Shown here piece by piece: positions 41,858-50,422 of a stretch of DNA of 64,000 nt (within the stretch, counting starts at the first letter, position 1; each line of letters starts with the position of its first letter). Where the stretch lies: NCBI RefSeq assembly GCF_011440275.1, contig NZ_JAAOIV010000005.1, forward strand, positions 124,001 through 188,000, in the 5' to 3' direction. The notes beneath the pieces are model-generated. The model searched no databases. It saw only the letters and a program-made list of their open reading frames with translations, and was not told the DNA's origin. The stretch comes from Metallococcus carri. GTDB lineage: Bacteria; Actinomycetota; Actinomycetes; Actinomycetales; Dermatophilaceae. A program made the position numbers and the translations under genes.

Positions 41858-42529
41858 TCATTCCCGTACTTGTACTCGTACGGCCTGAGCGGCAGTGAGG
41901 CTCATGTCGAAGCTGGCGTCGCCCACAGCGACGCCGATCGCAGCCGCAGCTTTAGACACTCGATTCACGCGGATGTGCGCGCCGACGACGATTCCCCGCT
42001 CTTCGAGGTAGCGCAAGATATCCGGTGATCGGTCAGAGACGCGGGCAACCGTAGCCTCCGACCCGGGCAGCGCGTCGCTCAAGATAGTTGTGTCATCGAC
42101 CAACACGCGGCCGTCCGCAGTAGGGATCGGGTCGCCATGCGGGTCCGTCGAGGGATGGCCAAGGGCGGCGTCCATTCGTTCGAGGACGAGGTCGGAGACG
42201 GCGTGTTCGAGCCGATCAGCCTCGTCATGTACTTGATCCCAGCCGAGTCCGAGCTGCCGCATGAGGTAGGTCTCGATGATCCGATGCCTACGCACGATCT
42301 CAACAGCTACCTGACCCCCTACGCCGGTGAGCTCAACCACGCCGTACGGCTCGTAGTGAACGAAGCCGTCACGGGCGAGCTTCTTGAGGTTCGCGGACAC
42401 CGTAGACGGTGTTACGCCCAGCCGGGCGGCCATGTCGGTGGTCGAGGGCTGACCGCCGGGCCACTCGTACGCCTTCCAGATCAGCGTGAGGTAGTCCTCG
42501 ACCATTCGGGTGACTGCGGGACGCGCCAT
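41858..42529 (-). CDS. MntR-like DtxR-family manganese repressor
   Basis: This 223-residue protein has an N-terminal winged helix (MARPAVTRMVEDYLTLIWKAYEW; TTDMAARLGVTPSTVSANLKKLARDGFVHYEPYG). The dimerisation/metal region VHDEADRLEHAVSDLVLERM has Asp where DtxR has Cys102, as in Mn-type regulators. A C-terminal FeoA/SH3-like domain follows (PGSEATVARVSDRSPDILRYLEERGI). It lies directly behind the CaCA exporter gene (start 10 bp after that stop), so exporter and regulator are one operon. ATG 42538 is an alternative start. It probably binds the palindrome at 44009-44028. Confidence 0.85.
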   Translation of the reverse strand: MARPAVTRMVEDYLTLIWKAYEWPGGQPSTTDMAARLGVTPSTVSANLKKLARDGFVHYEPYGVVELTGVGGQVAVEIVRRHRIIETYLMRQLGLGWDQVHDEADRLEHAVSDLVLERMDAALGHPSTDPHGDPIPTADGRVLVDDTTILSDALPGSEATVARVSDRSPDILRYLEERGIVVGAHIRVNRVSKAAAAIGVAVGDASFDMSLTAAQAVRVQVRE

Positions 42530-42539
42530 TCGCCTCATC

Positions 42540-43787
42540 CTACGAAGCCACCCCTGCCGACGTCCGAGCCGGTGCGGTCTGAGCGCGGCGGAATGGCGCG
42601 GCCAGGGTAGGCAGAACCTCGCGGCGGTGCGCGATCAGGAATCCGATTGCGAGGAGCGCCTGGGTGGCGCTGAGCACGTACCGCCCGGTGGTGTCCGTGA
42701 TGGCGAACTGCACTGCGAACAGGACCGCGAGGCCGATGGCAACCTGCCAGCGGAACCGGAGCGCGAGGATGATCGCGACACCCAGCAGCGTCTGCGTGGC
42801 AGTGAGGGTGAACTCCTCTATCTGACGAGCGTCCAACGGCAGCGCCGTGGACCCGCCGCCGGCGAAGTGCGCGATCGGTAGGGAGCCGACGAGCAGGCTC
42901 CATTGGTTCACCTTCGACGCGATCAGGGTGCCAATGGCGGCGGAGCCCATGCCGCGGGCGGCGAACATGACGGCGATGATGAACTCGGGCGCTTCCGAGG
43001 CGACCGGGGCGAGCCATTGCACGAGGAAATAGCTGTCGATGCCCAGTGCAGAGCCCGACGCGACCAGGGCCTCCGCGAACGGTTCCGCCGACAGCAGGAT
43101 GATCGCCGCCGAGACGACGAATAGGGAGATCACCGTGGCGCGGCGAGGCCGGGTGCTCATGTTCGCGATCAGCGCGGCGGCGCCGACGAACTCGTCTTCG
43201 TCGTCCTCGTCCTGGGTTTGACCGGCACGCCACAGGTAGAGGCCGAACACCATCACGAGAACGATGCCAAACCACATCGGGATCGTGCCCAGCAGCGGAA
43301 TCGCGAACGCGACCACGGCAAGCAGGGCAAGAAATCCGATGTCGAGACGGCTCTCCTTCGGGAGGACAAGGAACCGGGGCGCGCGGGTACCGGCGCGAGC
43401 TGCGGCCCTGCGGGCGACAAACAGCGCCACGAGTACGACGAGCGGCCAGCCGAAACCGAGCAGGAGTCGATTCGAGCCGGTCATGTTCGCCGCCGCATAG
43501 TGCAGGTAGGTCGGGTCAGAACCGGACCGGAACGCGTAGTACAGGTCGACGGCGTACTCGGGGAGCACGGCGATCAGCGCGAGCAGTGCGATCGCCAGTG
43601 CACCCGAGATGTCCTTCTGCGCAGCCTCGGCCGCCCAGGCGAGGAGAAACGCGGCAGCGACGACGGCCGCGCCGAATACCACCATCTCGATGACCGGCGC
43701 GAAGGATAGGCCGGTGAATCGCAGCACGAGGGCGGGGGCTGCGATGAGGACGCACAGGACGACCCGGCGGATCAGTGCAGCGGGCAT
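42540..43787 (-). CDS. CaCA-family cation/proton (Na) antiporter, probable manganese exporter
   Basis: This 415-residue protein has about ten to eleven helices in two inverted halves. The alpha-1 repeat is ALIAVLPEYAVDLYYAF and the alpha-2 repeat APVASEAPEFIIAVMFAARGMGSAAIGTLIASKVNQWSLLVG; an acidic loop lies between (DEDDEDEF). CaCA proteins exchange Ca or similar ions. Control by a yybP-ykoY-type leader and linkage to MntR point to Mn export. ATG 43787 has AGGAG at 9 nt; the longer open frame to 43979 runs through the riboswitch and is not coding. Confidence 0.85.
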   Translation of the reverse strand: MPAALIRRVVLCVLIAAPALVLRFTGLSFAPVIEMVVFGAAVVAAAFLLAWAAEAAQKDISGALAIALLALIAVLPEYAVDLYYAFRSGSDPTYLHYAAANMTGSNRLLLGFGWPLVVLVALFVARRAAARAGTRAPRFLVLPKESRLDIGFLALLAVVAFAIPLLGTIPMWFGIVLVMVFGLYLWRAGQTQDEDDEDEFVGAAALIANMSTRPRRATVISLFVVSAAIILLSAEPFAEALVASGSALGIDSYFLVQWLAPVASEAPEFIIAVMFAARGMGSAAIGTLIASKVNQWSLLVGSLPIAHFAGGGSTALPLDARQIEEFTLTATQTLLGVAIILALRFRWQVAIGLAVLFAVQFAITDTTGRYVLSATQALLAIGFLIAHRREVLPTLAAPFRRAQTAPARTSAGVAS

Positions 43788-43814
43788 GAGGAAGGCTCCT
43801 GGAAACGCGCCGCA

Positions 43815-43965
43815 CCCGGAGACTCCGGCCACGACGAAATGGCCGAAGGTCTCGTTCGCCCAAACGATGCGGGGTGATGCGCCGGGCTCGTCCCTTATGA
43901 CGGCCAGCATGTCGACACATCGCTGGCAGCCGGGTGGCTGCCAGGAACTACTCCCCTTCGAAAGA
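43815..43965 (-). ncRNA. Candidate yybP-ykoY manganese riboswitch
   Basis: In the 5' leader of the CaCA exporter the minus strand shows the class hallmark GGGGAGTAG (43956-43948), followed by a perfect hairpin (CTGGCAGCC/GGCTGCCAG). About 95 nt later comes the second conserved segment CGAGACCTT (43854-43846). The two segments form the Mn-binding junction in yybP-ykoY RNAs, which switch on Mn exporters. A stem using GGCC/GGCC around 43819-43845 could be the expression platform. No covariance score was computed. Confidence 0.75.
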
Positions 43966-44008
43966 CAACCCTGACCCAACCGGGCTGGGTGTGTCTACGC
44001 ACACCTGA

Positions 44009-44028
44009 ATGTTTGGTTTCTCAAACAT
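44009..44028. promoter_or_regulatory. Candidate MntR box
   Basis: ATGTTTG (44009-44015) and CAAACAT (44022-44028) form a perfect 7-bp inverted repeat with a 6-bp spacer. It resembles the actinobacterial MntR site recalled from Corynebacterium (TGTTCAATGCGTTGAACA). It sits upstream of the riboswitch leader of the exporter/mntR operon. Confidence 0.55.
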
Positions 44029-44133
44029 CCTTGGGAGTTCCGAGAGCCGACTGCGCCTAAGGTCTACGGCCGGGGACGCGCACCTCATGGGTATGAGTCG
44101 CGCGCAAACAGACGCGGGTCTTGAGGCCGCGTG

Positions 44134-44697
44134 ATGTCGCGCCACAGCGGACCCGATACCCACCTAGACCCCCCGTCGGCGGTACCCGCAGTGCTACCCG
44201 AGGTGGTCGTCACGATCGACGATGCCGGCCAGGCGCGGATCGTCATTGACAGCGGCGAGCGCAGCGACCTCGGGAACAGCGGCGGGCCGGTCGACCGGCG
44301 CGGGCTCGGCGCCGCGCTCACCGCAATCGCCGAACAAGCCGGCGGCCCCATCCGTGTCGAGGTGCGCGAGCACGACGGGTCCCGCTACGCCGACATCCTC
44401 CAACCCCGTACACCTGAGCCCCGGGAGGACGACGAACCGGCGCCCGCCCCGACGGGAGACGGGCCGGTGCTGCGGGGCGAGGGGTTCCTGCCGGGTGAAC
44501 CGGTTCTGGTGGCGGTTGTCGCCACGAGCATTCCCGCCGACGCCGACGGCGCCGTACGGCTGCCGGTTTCCCCGAGGGTGCCTCGTCGGGTCGATGAGTT
44601 GATCCTGTTCGGCACCGGCTCGGGCACGATCGTCCGCGGAACGGCCCCGGCACGCTCGGCCCGGTCGAGCCGCCGGTGGCCCCGGCGACAGCGGTGA
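44134..44697 (+). CDS. Conserved hypothetical protein coupled to VirD4
   Basis: This 187-residue soluble protein has an N-terminal segment (PEVVVTIDDAGQARIVIDSGERSDLG) and a small helical domain (RRGLGAALTAIAEQAGGPIRVEVREHDGSRYADIL). A beta-rich part follows (LRGEGFLPGEPVLVAVVATSIPADADGAVRLPVSPRVP). No name is recognised. It overlaps the virD4 start by 22 bp, so it is translated with it and may be an accessory of the coupling protein. Start ATG 44134 follows GAGG; GTG 44131 is equivalent. Confidence 0.65.
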   Translation: MSRHSGPDTHLDPPSAVPAVLPEVVVTIDDAGQARIVIDSGERSDLGNSGGPVDRRGLGAALTAIAEQAGGPIRVEVREHDGSRYADILQPRTPEPREDDEPAPAPTGDGPVLRGEGFLPGEPVLVAVVATSIPADADGAVRLPVSPRVPRRVDELILFGTGSGTIVRGTAPARSARSSRRWPRRQR

Positions 44698-46457
44698 CTG
44701 GCCCGGCCCGGCCGGGCAACGACACTGCGATCAACCTCGGTTTGGGCGGCATCGCCGCTGTCGCCGTGTTGGCCGGACTCCTGCGCGCCTCGGGCAGCAT
44801 CGCCGCCTGGCTCACCGGCATCCCGCAGCCCACCGCAAACCTGGGGTCGGGGCTGGCCGTACTCGCCCACCCAGTCCACCCCGCGGCGGCGTTGCACGCA
44901 CCGGGTCTGAACCCGATCGCTTACTGGGCTGTCGTCGCGGTCCTGCTGCTCGCCGCCAGCCTTGTCGGTTGGCTGGCCGTGCGCCTGGTCCGCGGCAACC
45001 ATCCAGGCAACGACCCTCGCCGGCGAGCCGGCCTGGCCACCGGCATCGAGATCGAACGCGTTGCCTCCGGACGAGCGTTGCGTCGCCGCGCCGCCACCCT
45101 GCGCCCTTCGCTGCACCACCCAGCTCCGGCCGAGGTGGGGTATCTGCTGGGGCGGGCGAAGGGCCGGCAGGTCTGGGCGTCAGTCGAAGACTCGATGCTG
45201 TTGATCGGCCCGCCGCGCTCCGGTAAGGGCCTGCACATCGTGATTAATGCGATCCTCGACGCGCCCGGCCCGGTCGTGACCACGTCGACTCGCCCGGACA
45301 ACCTCACCGTCACCCTCACCGCCCGTCAACGCATCGGGCCGGTAGCGGTGTTCGACCCGCAACGTCTCGCGGCCGGATTGCCGGCCGGGCTGCGATGGTC
45401 GCCGGTCCGCGGCTGCGACGACCCGCTGACCGCGATGATCCGTGCCGCCGGCCTCGCGGCGGGTACCGGACTCGGCGGTGGCGGCGTCGAGGGCGGCGGA
45501 TTTTGGGAAGGGAAGACTGCCGGGGCGATACAGACGTTGTTGCACGCCGCCGCCCTCGACGGACGGGATGCCCGCACGTTGTATCAGTGGGCGCTGAACC
45601 CGACGGCGGCCGCCGATGCCGTGCACATCCTCCAGACCGACACACGCGCGGCGGAGGGGTGGGCGGACTCGCTGGAATCCATGATCGACTCCGACCCCCG
45701 CACTCGCGACTCGATCTGGCAAGGCGTGGGCCTCGCCTTCGGTGCGCTCGCCGATCCCCGCGTCCTGGATGCGGTGACCCCGAGAGAGGGCGAGGACTTC
45801 GACCCTGACGCCTTCCTCGGCGAGCACGGCACTCTCTACCTGCTGGCGACCGGTGCCGGAGCCGGCGCGAGCGCCGCGTTGGTGGCCGCCTTCATCGAAG
45901 ACCTGACCGAGACCGCCCGCCGTCACGCCGCCCGCTCACCCGGCGCACGTCTCGACCCACCGCTACTGCTGGCCCTGGATGAGATCGGCAACCTCGCGCC
46001 CCTGCCCTCCCTGCCAGTCCTGATGGCCGACGGCGGCGGCACCGGCATCACCACCGTGACCGTGCTTCAGTCAATGGCGCAGGCACGACAGAAGTGGGGC
46101 GAGAACCAGGCCGCCGCGATCTGGGACGCGGCGATCAGCAAGATCATCCTCGGCGGCGCCTCGCACAGCCGCGACCTGCAAGACCTCTCCACCCTCATCG
46201 GAGAGCGGGACGAGACCACCGACTCCACCACCACCGACGCCACCGGCGCGCGGTCGCATCAACGTTCGATCCGCCGGGTGCCGATCCTGCCCCCGGACGC
46301 GCTGCGCACGATGCCGTTCGGTACCGGCACCATCCTGCTGCGCGCGGCCCCACCGATCATCTCCGACCTACGCCCGTGGACCGGACGACCCGACGCCGGC
46401 CAGCTGACCGCGGAGCGTCGCGAGATTGAGCACGCCCTCCGCCGCGCCGCGGTGTAA
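44676..46457 (+). CDS. VirD4/TraG-type coupling protein
   Basis: This 593-residue protein from GTG 44676 has two N-terminal membrane helices (about 22-40 and 85-107), Walker A IGPPRSGKG (about residue 178) and Walker B LLLALDEIGNLAPLPSLP (about 430). A sensor region follows (GGGTGITTVTVLQSMAQARQKWGENQAAAIWDAA). It delivers the relaxase-DNA complex to the secretion channel. It starts inside the preceding gene. The all-alpha domain lies within about 230-300. Confidence 0.9.
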   Translation: MAPATAVTGPARPGNDTAINLGLGGIAAVAVLAGLLRASGSIAAWLTGIPQPTANLGSGLAVLAHPVHPAAALHAPGLNPIAYWAVVAVLLLAASLVGWLAVRLVRGNHPGNDPRRRAGLATGIEIERVASGRALRRRAATLRPSLHHPAPAEVGYLLGRAKGRQVWASVEDSMLLIGPPRSGKGLHIVINAILDAPGPVVTTSTRPDNLTVTLTARQRIGPVAVFDPQRLAAGLPAGLRWSPVRGCDDPLTAMIRAAGLAAGTGLGGGGVEGGGFWEGKTAGAIQTLLHAAALDGRDARTLYQWALNPTAAADAVHILQTDTRAAEGWADSLESMIDSDPRTRDSIWQGVGLAFGALADPRVLDAVTPREGEDFDPDAFLGEHGTLYLLATGAGAGASAALVAAFIEDLTETARRHAARSPGARLDPPLLLALDEIGNLAPLPSLPVLMADGGGTGITTVTVLQSMAQARQKWGENQAAAIWDAAISKIILGGASHSRDLQDLSTLIGERDETTDSTTTDATGARSHQRSIRRVPILPPDALRTMPFGTGTILLRAAPPIISDLRPWTGRPDAGQLTAERREIEHALRRAAV

Positions 46458-46576
46458 CTCCACCGCGTAACTCCACCGCCACGACCCACCCACCTCCCGG
46501 CTGGGACCCGTCACGTACCTGCCCGGTAGAGCGCCGATCCACCGACGCGACACCACAGGAAGCGACGGAGGCAACC

Positions 46577-47101
46577 GTGGACATCAAGACCTCACAGTCC
46601 ATCAACGGGTTCATCGCCACCGACCCCAAGCTCACCTTCAGCGAGCAGGGACAGGCCCGCTTCTACGCCCGGGTCGGGATCAACCACTACCAGCGTGAGG
46701 ACGACGGCAGCTTCACGAAGCTGGACCCCAGCTACCACGACCTGATCCAGTTCGGGAAAGGCGCGGAGCTATCCGCCGAGCGGTTCCGCAAGGGCGATGA
46801 CTTCCTCGCCCAGGGCTACGTGCGCGACTACACCCACACGGTCAACAGCGAACAGGTCACCGACCAGCAGTTCGTGACCAGCCGGATGAGTCACGACCCG
46901 AACACCACCACCTACCAAGTGCAGCGCCGGACCGGCAGCAGCCGGGACACACCCGCCGCCGACCGCGACCCAGTCGCCCGGGACGGGCGCACCGTCGCAG
47001 ACCGGCCGACCGTTGGCGCTTCCCGACGCGACCAGCTCCCGCCGCCAGCCCCAGCCCACCCCGCTCCGGCGCCCGCCGGGCAGGACGGCCTCAGCCGCTG
47101 A
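46577..47101 (+). CDS. Element-encoded single-stranded-DNA-binding protein
   Basis: This 174-residue protein from GTG 46577 has an OB-fold similar to SSB (INGFIATDPKLTFSEQGQARFYARVGINHYQREDDG; YHDLIQFGKGAELSAERFRKGDDFLAQGYVRDY) and a Pro/Ala/Arg-rich tail. The tail ends GQDGLSR, without the acidic DDDIPF-type tip of chromosomal SSBs. It probably coats transferred DNA and is more divergent than the chromosomal SSB at 54045-54593. Confidence 0.8.
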   Translation: MDIKTSQSINGFIATDPKLTFSEQGQARFYARVGINHYQREDDGSFTKLDPSYHDLIQFGKGAELSAERFRKGDDFLAQGYVRDYTHTVNSEQVTDQQFVTSRMSHDPNTTTYQVQRRTGSSRDTPAADRDPVARDGRTVADRPTVGASRRDQLPPPAPAHPAPAPAGQDGLSR

Positions 47102-47163
47102 CCTTCCTGCACTCCGCTATCGGCCTCCGAGCGACGTCGACTCCCGAGAAGGACCCACCGACC

Positions 47164-47793
47164 ATGACGACACCACCTTCCGACCAGCCCACCGAAAGCG
47201 GCGCTGACGAGGAGTTCCAGCCCGTACGCGACGAACCCGACGAGGTCACCGCGCAGGCACCGAACGACGACACCGGCCGTGACGACGACCTCGATGACGG
47301 CGAAGACACCGCTGAAACGGCTGTGCCGCACCCGGTCAACTGGCGTTCGCTGACTGCCGAGGACGCCGAGTACGAATGGCTGGCCCTCAACGAGTGGGTC
47401 GACTGGCTGCGACACACCTTCGGGCTGCCCACCTCGGTCATCCCGCCGTACTGGCACCACCACCCCGAGCTGGTGTGGGAGCTGTCCGCGCTGCACCTGC
47501 ACTGGCTCGGCGCCTACGACCCCGCCCAGCACGCCTCAGCCCCGATCGGCTGGTTGGCCGACTTCCACGCCGCCCAGCAGCGGCTACGCGAATGGGTCGC
47601 GCTGTCCGGCACCCGCCTGGACCGCGACCGACCCACCCGCCAGACCACCTGGCCCGGCGAGGACGCCGAACCGGCCGGCGCCGAAACGCCGATCACCCAT
47701 CGCGATGAGGACTTCGTGACCTTCGTCATCGCCGACGTCAACCGCCGCGCCGAGGCCGAAGCGGAGTTCCTGCGCGCCGGACAGGACGAGTAG
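47164..47793 (+). CDS. DUF4913 protein
   Basis: This 209-residue protein has an acidic, disordered N-terminus (about 1-55) followed by the Trp-rich DUF4913 domain (WRSLTAEDAEYEWLALNEWVDWLRHTFGL, VIPPYWHHHPELVWELSALHLHWLGAYD, ADFHAAQQRLREWV). These proteins are common on actinobacterial conjugative elements and have no known function. It lies between ssb and the recombinase genes. Confidence 0.75.
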   Translation: MTTPPSDQPTESGADEEFQPVRDEPDEVTAQAPNDDTGRDDDLDDGEDTAETAVPHPVNWRSLTAEDAEYEWLALNEWVDWLRHTFGLPTSVIPPYWHHHPELVWELSALHLHWLGAYDPAQHASAPIGWLADFHAAQQRLREWVALSGTRLDRDRPTRQTTWPGEDAEPAGAETPITHRDEDFVTFVIADVNRRAEAEAEFLRAGQDE

Positions 47794-47864
47794 CGCGGGG
47801 ACGGCCGTACCAGCGCAAGACCGACTACCGCCCCTACCACGAGCGGCAGTTCAGCATCCGCGCC

Positions 47865-48011
47865 GTGCACAGGGACCCGCCCGACCTGCACAAGCTGGCC
47901 GCGGCCTACTTGCGCTACGCCCTGGTCCGCTACGAGCGGGCACGGGCCGAACGCGAGCAGCGCGAACCGCAGCGCGTCTCGCTCCCGCAGGTCGAAGGAC
48001 CGGTAGACTAG
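47865..48011 (+). pseudogene. Small conserved-looking ORF lacking a proper start
   Basis: The frame encodes RGRPYQRKTDYRPYHERQFSI upstream of GTG 47865, then VHRDPPDLHKLAAAYLRYALVRYERARAEREQ to TAG 48011. The coding look extends back to about 47800, but no ATG, GTG or TTG exists between the preceding stop (near 47707) and 47865. Either the gene lost its start or it is expressed by readthrough from DUF4913. Function unknown. Confidence 0.4.
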
Positions 48012-48109
48012 ACGTAACGCCTTCGCACCCAGCGTGTGAGGTGGACAGGCAATATCAAGACCCCGGCGCTACGGCGCCGGAACGTCGGAACCCAAGCTGG
48101 CCTTGGGTG

Positions 48110-48176
48110 CTTTCTCTCTAGGACTGTTTCACCGCCGCACACGGCGAGGGCGCGCCACCGCAGTCCAGAGAAAGAG
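48110..48176 (+). promoter_or_regulatory. Structured leader sequestering the recombinase ribosome-binding site
   Basis: CTTTCTCT (48110-48117) and GGACTG (48121-48126), separated by CTA, pair with CAGTCC (48161-48166) and AGAGAAAG (48167-48174). This makes a 14-bp stem with a 3-nt bulge that covers the purine-rich ribosome-binding site before ATG 48184. Two more hairpins lie just upstream: ACCCAAG/CTTGGGT, and CCGGCGC/GCGCCGG around 48063-48080. The CTCTCTAGGA...CTG...CAGTCC...AGAGAA order recurs at 404-451. Confidence 0.5.
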
Positions 48177-48183
48177 CGCCAGC

Positions 48184-48570
48184 ATGTGCCGCACCGATCA
48201 GTCCCCCTCATCCGAAGGCGACGACCTGACCGCCGTCGCCTACCTCCGGGTCGCCTCACCCTTCCCTGCCGACCAGAGCGCTGCCGTCGACCGGCAACGC
48301 GCCGCGATCACCCGTGCGGCCGACCGGCTCGGCCTGACCGTGACCGAGGAGTTCATCGACCTCGGCTACTCCGGCATGAGCCGCGACCGGCCCGGCCTAC
48401 TCCGGCTGCTCGACCGGGCGGCGACCGGCCGCGTCGGCTACTGCATCGTCGCCCAGGCCGACCGGTTCTCCCGCGACGCGGAGCACTACGCCGACATTGA
48501 CCAGGCACTGTCCGACGCCGGGGTGGCGATCGTGGACGCCTCCCGCCGGCCGGGGGAGACGATCCGATGA
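48184..48570 (+). CDS. Short serine-recombinase catalytic-domain protein
   Basis: This 128-residue protein consists only of a resolvase/invertase N-terminal domain (VAYLRVASPFPADQSAAVDRQRAAI; EEFIDLGYSGMSRDRPGLLRLLDRA; IVAQADRFSRDAEHY). The nucleophile position of the YLRVS motif reads Ala (YLRVAS) with a Ser one residue later, and there is no DNA-binding domain. It is translationally coupled to the full integrase (ATGA overlap). It is therefore a candidate accessory or directionality factor acting by dimerising with the integrase, not an independent recombinase. This role is inferred. Confidence 0.7.
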   Translation: MCRTDQSPSSEGDDLTAVAYLRVASPFPADQSAAVDRQRAAITRAADRLGLTVTEEFIDLGYSGMSRDRPGLLRLLDRAATGRVGYCIVAQADRFSRDAEHYADIDQALSDAGVAIVDASRRPGETIR

Positions 48571-50274
48571 GCCGCCCCAGCCTCACAGAAGTCCGAGCCA
48601 TCGGTTCAACGTTCGCCGAGCAGGCTCCGGCCGCCCTGACCCCCGAGACTGTCCGCGAGCTGGCGGTGGCCGTGTCCTATCTGCGGGTCTCGACCAAGGA
48701 ACAGGCCGAGAAGGGCGGCCAGGACGAGGGATTCTCCATCCCGGCGCAGCGGCAGGCCAACGCGCACAAGGCGGAGGCGATCGGGGCGCGGATCGTCGCT
48801 GAGTTCGTTGACGCCGGGGAGTCGGCCAAGAGCGCGGACCGGCCCGATCTGCAACGCATGATCGCCTACGTCAAAGCTCACCGGGTCGCCTACTGCATTG
48901 TGCACAAGGTGGACCGGCTGGCCCGCAACCGAGCCGACGACGTGGCGATCCACCTCGCCCTCCAAGCGGCCGGGGTCACGCTCGTCTCGGCCACGGAGAA
49001 CATCGACGAGACCCCCTCGGGGATGCTGCTGCACGGGATCATGTCCACGATCGCGGAGTTCTACTCCCGCAACCTGGCCACCGAGGTCGTCAAAGGTATG
49101 ACGCAGAAGGCGGCCACCGGCGGGACCCCCTCGAAAGCGCCGGTCGGCTACCTCAACGTCCACGTCCGCAACGAGATGGGCCGCGTCGTGCGCACCGTGC
49201 AGGTCGATCCCGACCGCGCCGAGCTGGTCCGCTGGGCCTTCCAGGCATACGCGACCGGCAACTGGACACTCTCCCAACTGCACGACGACCTGGTCGCCCG
49301 CGGGTTGACGATCCCGGCCACCCCGAAGCGGCCGGCCAAGCCGATCTCGCTGTCCTCGCTGCACCGGCTGCTGGCCAACCCCTACTACAAGGGCGACGTC
49401 ATCTACCGCGGCGTCAAGTACGCCGGCAGCCACGAGCCGCTGATCGCGCCCGAGGTGTGGTATCAGGTCCAGAACGTGCTCATGGCTCATAACAGCGCCG
49501 GGGATCGCACTCAGCGTCACGACCACTACCTCAAGGGCAGCCTGTACTGCGGCTCATGCGGGTCGCGGCTGATGGTCTCCAACGCCAAGAGCCGGTCCGG
49601 GGACATCTACCCGTACTTCGTGTGCGCCGGTCGGCACCGCAAGGTCACTCCCTGCACCCGCGGGGCGATCCTGCTCGATGACGCCGAGCGGCTGGTCATC
49701 GACTACTACCAGCACAACATCGAAGTCCCAGCGCACGTCCGCGAACAGCTACGCGGGATGCTCGCCGCGGAGTTCGACCACCTGCTCGCCACCAGTGAGA
49801 CCGAACTGGCCGAGCTGACCAGCCGGCGGGATCAGCTCGAAGCCGAGCAGACCAAGCTCATCCACGCCTACTACGCCGACGCCATCGCGCTGCCCGCCCT
49901 CAAACGCGAGCAGGACCGCATCAACGCCGACCTGGAGTACATCAACTCCCGGATTCAGGTCTTCTACGGCGACTACACGGAGGCTCGCACCGAGCTGGAA
50001 GACAGCCTCAACCTGCTCGGCGACGCCGCCGCCATCTACGAACGCGGCGACGACGAGACCCGCCGACTGTGCAACCAAGCCTTCTTCACCAAGCTCTACC
50101 TCGACGAGGACAACACGGTCCGCGCCGAACTGGCCCGCCCGTTCGCGATCCTGCTCGACACCGGCACCCACCAGCGCGCCCAAACCTGGGCCGACGACCC
50201 CGCCGCCTACGCGGGCAGCCTGGACACCCGCGAACCCATTTCGCTGGTACCAGGTTTGAACGTCGACGATCAGG

Positions 50275-50348
<74 letters not shown>

Positions 50349-50422
50349 ATGGCGGCCACGAGTCTAGGCGGAGGGTCGCCGGGAGCCCACGGCGTGACCA
50401 CTGGCCGCCTACACTGACGCCC

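Noticed and set aside
42143-42610. Plus-strand ORFs opposite the MntR-like gene
   Set aside because: Shadow frames of the reverse-strand regulator, without family signal.
43788-43979. N-terminal extension of the CaCA exporter from a start at 43979
   Set aside because: The extension would be the translation of the riboswitch; ATG 43787 has a good ribosome-binding site and the protein starts normally there.
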